This document shows, piece by piece, positions 4,666 through 5,407 of a stretch of 5,407 nt of DNA. Under the pieces are notes generated by a model, which saw only the letters and a program-made list of their open reading frames with translations, made no database searches and was not told the DNA's origin. The first letter of the stretch is position 1, and every line of letters begins with the position of its first letter. The stretch covers positions 1 to 5,407 of the forward strand of contig DATCLN010000088.1 in the NCBI GenBank assembly GCA_036563895.1, given 5' to 3'. The translations under genes were made by a program, and so were the position numbers. The DNA comes from ZCTH02-B3 sp036563895. Lineage in GTDB: Bacteria; Bacillota; Bacilli; Paenibacillales; Paenibacillaceae.

Positions 4666-5385
4666 TCACCGGTGCTCGGCCATGGCCTCGGCCTTGGTCC
4701 GGTGCACCGTGCCCTTCGGATGCTCGGGCGGCGCGTAGATGGTGTACAGCTTCAGGGGAACAAGCCCGATATTGGTGACGTTGTGCCACGTCCCGGCGGG
4801 AATCACGATGGCGTCGTCGTCGGACACCCGCCTCACGAAATCGAGGCGGTCCCGGCGTTCCCCCATCCGCACCAGCGCGTGCCCCTGCTCGATGCGGATA
4901 AACTGGTCGACGTTCGGATGCATCTCCAGACCGATGTCGCCGCCCACGCCGATGCTCATGAGCACCAGCTGCAGATGTTTCCCCGTCCATATCACCGTCC
5001 GGAAATTCGTATTCCGCTTGGCGGCTTCCTCGATGTCGATCACGAACGGTTTTCCGCCCTGGTCCTGCCCTTCAACGATGGGGTTCCGCGTCTCCTCCGG
5101 CGGGTAGCCGTCCCCCTCCAGACCGGGATAGACGGAATTCCACCCTCCGAAGGCCGGCGGCCAGATTTGCGGCGCTCCGGGGAGAAGCGAAGCCGACGGC
5201 CAGTCCTGCGGCGCCCCCTGGTCCGGAGACAAGCCCTCCGGTGCCCGGGGGAGGTAAGAAACCGGCGGCCAGCCGTCTGGCGCCGGTGAATACGGCCAGT
5301 CCTCCGGCGCGGGCTGAAATTGCCAAGCCTCCGGTGCATGGGCCGGATACGGGAAGAAGGAAGCGTAATACGGGTTGACGTACAT
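4666..5385 (-). CDS. Cupin-domain protein with Pro/Trp-rich repeated N-terminus
   Basis: A 239-residue protein in two parts. Residues 1-82 are rich in Pro, Trp, Tyr and Ala, with degenerate repeats of the form AP-x-x-W-P (APEAW, APEDWP, APDGWP, APEGL, APQDWP, APQIWP). Residues about 113-222 form a single cupin barrel. Motif 1 reads G148-X5-E154-X-H156-X4-Q161-X6-G168, so the usual HxH...E becomes ExH...Q. Motif 2 is P196-A-G-T-W-H201 with N205. Likely metal ligands are E154, H156, Q161 and H201. The C-terminus (LKLYTIYAPPEHPKGTVHRTKAEA) is typical of a Bacillales cupin family of unknown reaction. The start is the ATG at 5385, with AAGGAG (5394-5399) 8 nt upstream. The N-terminal composition recalls spore or surface proteins, but this is only an inference. 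The gene ends before a strong terminator. Confidence 0.88.
   Translation of the reverse strand: MYVNPYYASFFPYPAHAPEAWQFQPAPEDWPYSPAPDGWPPVSYLPRAPEGLSPDQGAPQDWPSASLLPGAPQIWPPAFGGWNSVYPGLEGDGYPPEETRNPIVEGQDQGGKPFVIDIEEAAKRNTNFRTVIWTGKHLQLVLMSIGVGGDIGLEMHPNVDQFIRIEQGHALVRMGERRDRLDFVRRVSDDDAIVIPAGTWHNVTNIGLVPLKLYTIYAPPEHPKGTVHRTKAEAMAEHR
5159..5340 (-). repeat. Six degenerate coding repeats in the cupin N-terminus
   Basis: Units related to GGCCAGTCCTCCGGCGC (plus strand) recur at about 5322-5340, 5294-5310, 5267-5284, 5229-5246, 5198-5215 and 5159-5178. The spacing is irregular, about 27-40 nt, always a multiple that keeps the reading frame. On the coding strand each encodes an Ala-Pro-x-x-Trp/Leu unit. 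The similarity at DNA level suggests past tandem duplication followed by divergence. Confidence 0.6.
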
Positions 5386-5407
5386 GGGCCATGCTCCTTT
5401 GACCAAA

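Noticed and set aside
4624..5289. 221-codon open frame antisense to the cupin gene
   Set aside because: Shadow of the cupin gene; the opposite strand has a clear ribosome binding site, cupin motifs and terminator.

Overview
The window is GC-rich bacterial DNA. It has strong AGGAGG-type ribosome binding sites, Gram-positive-style promoters, and protein families typical of Bacillales. I infer a high-GC member of the Paenibacillaceae (Paenibacillus/Cohnella-like); this rests on protein resemblance recalled from memory, not on a search. No mobile element, CRISPR array, tRNA or rRNA was seen.

Layout from left to right. (1) At 1-204 (minus) is the N-terminal part of a TRAP transporter small permease (DctQ), running off the left edge. 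(2) At 205-431 is an AT-rich divergent intergenic region with a near-consensus catabolite-response (cre) site and a 22-nt inverted repeat. (3) At 432-1058 (plus) is a DUF4163/DUF3298 protein without a signal peptide. (4) At about 1168-3578 (plus) is the most interesting part. A TetR-family repressor gene with a near-perfect sigma-A promoter is followed by a terminator, then a haloalkane dehalogenase subfamily II gene with all five catalytic residues, then a DUF5519/luciferase-domain gene and an NTF2-like (SnoaL-like) gene. Two copies of one 19-nt site (18/19 identical, in inverted orientation) lie just upstream of tetR and of the dehalogenase, which suggests the TetR protein controls both transcription units. 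(5) At 3642-4412 (minus) is a pair of small multidrug resistance genes of the YkkC/YkkD heterodimer type, with no guanidine riboswitch that I can recognise in the leader. (6) At 4666-5385 (minus) is a cupin protein with an unusual Pro/Trp-rich repeated N-terminal region, followed by a strong 13-bp-stem terminator.

How the genes fit together. The tetR-dehalogenase-DUF5519-NTF2 block looks like a small regulated unit, probably for sensing and processing a halogenated or otherwise hydrophobic small molecule. The adjacent SMR pair would export small cations and is convergent with this unit, so it is not part of the same transcript. The TRAP gene on the left probably heads a separate carbon-source uptake operon that continues outside the window.
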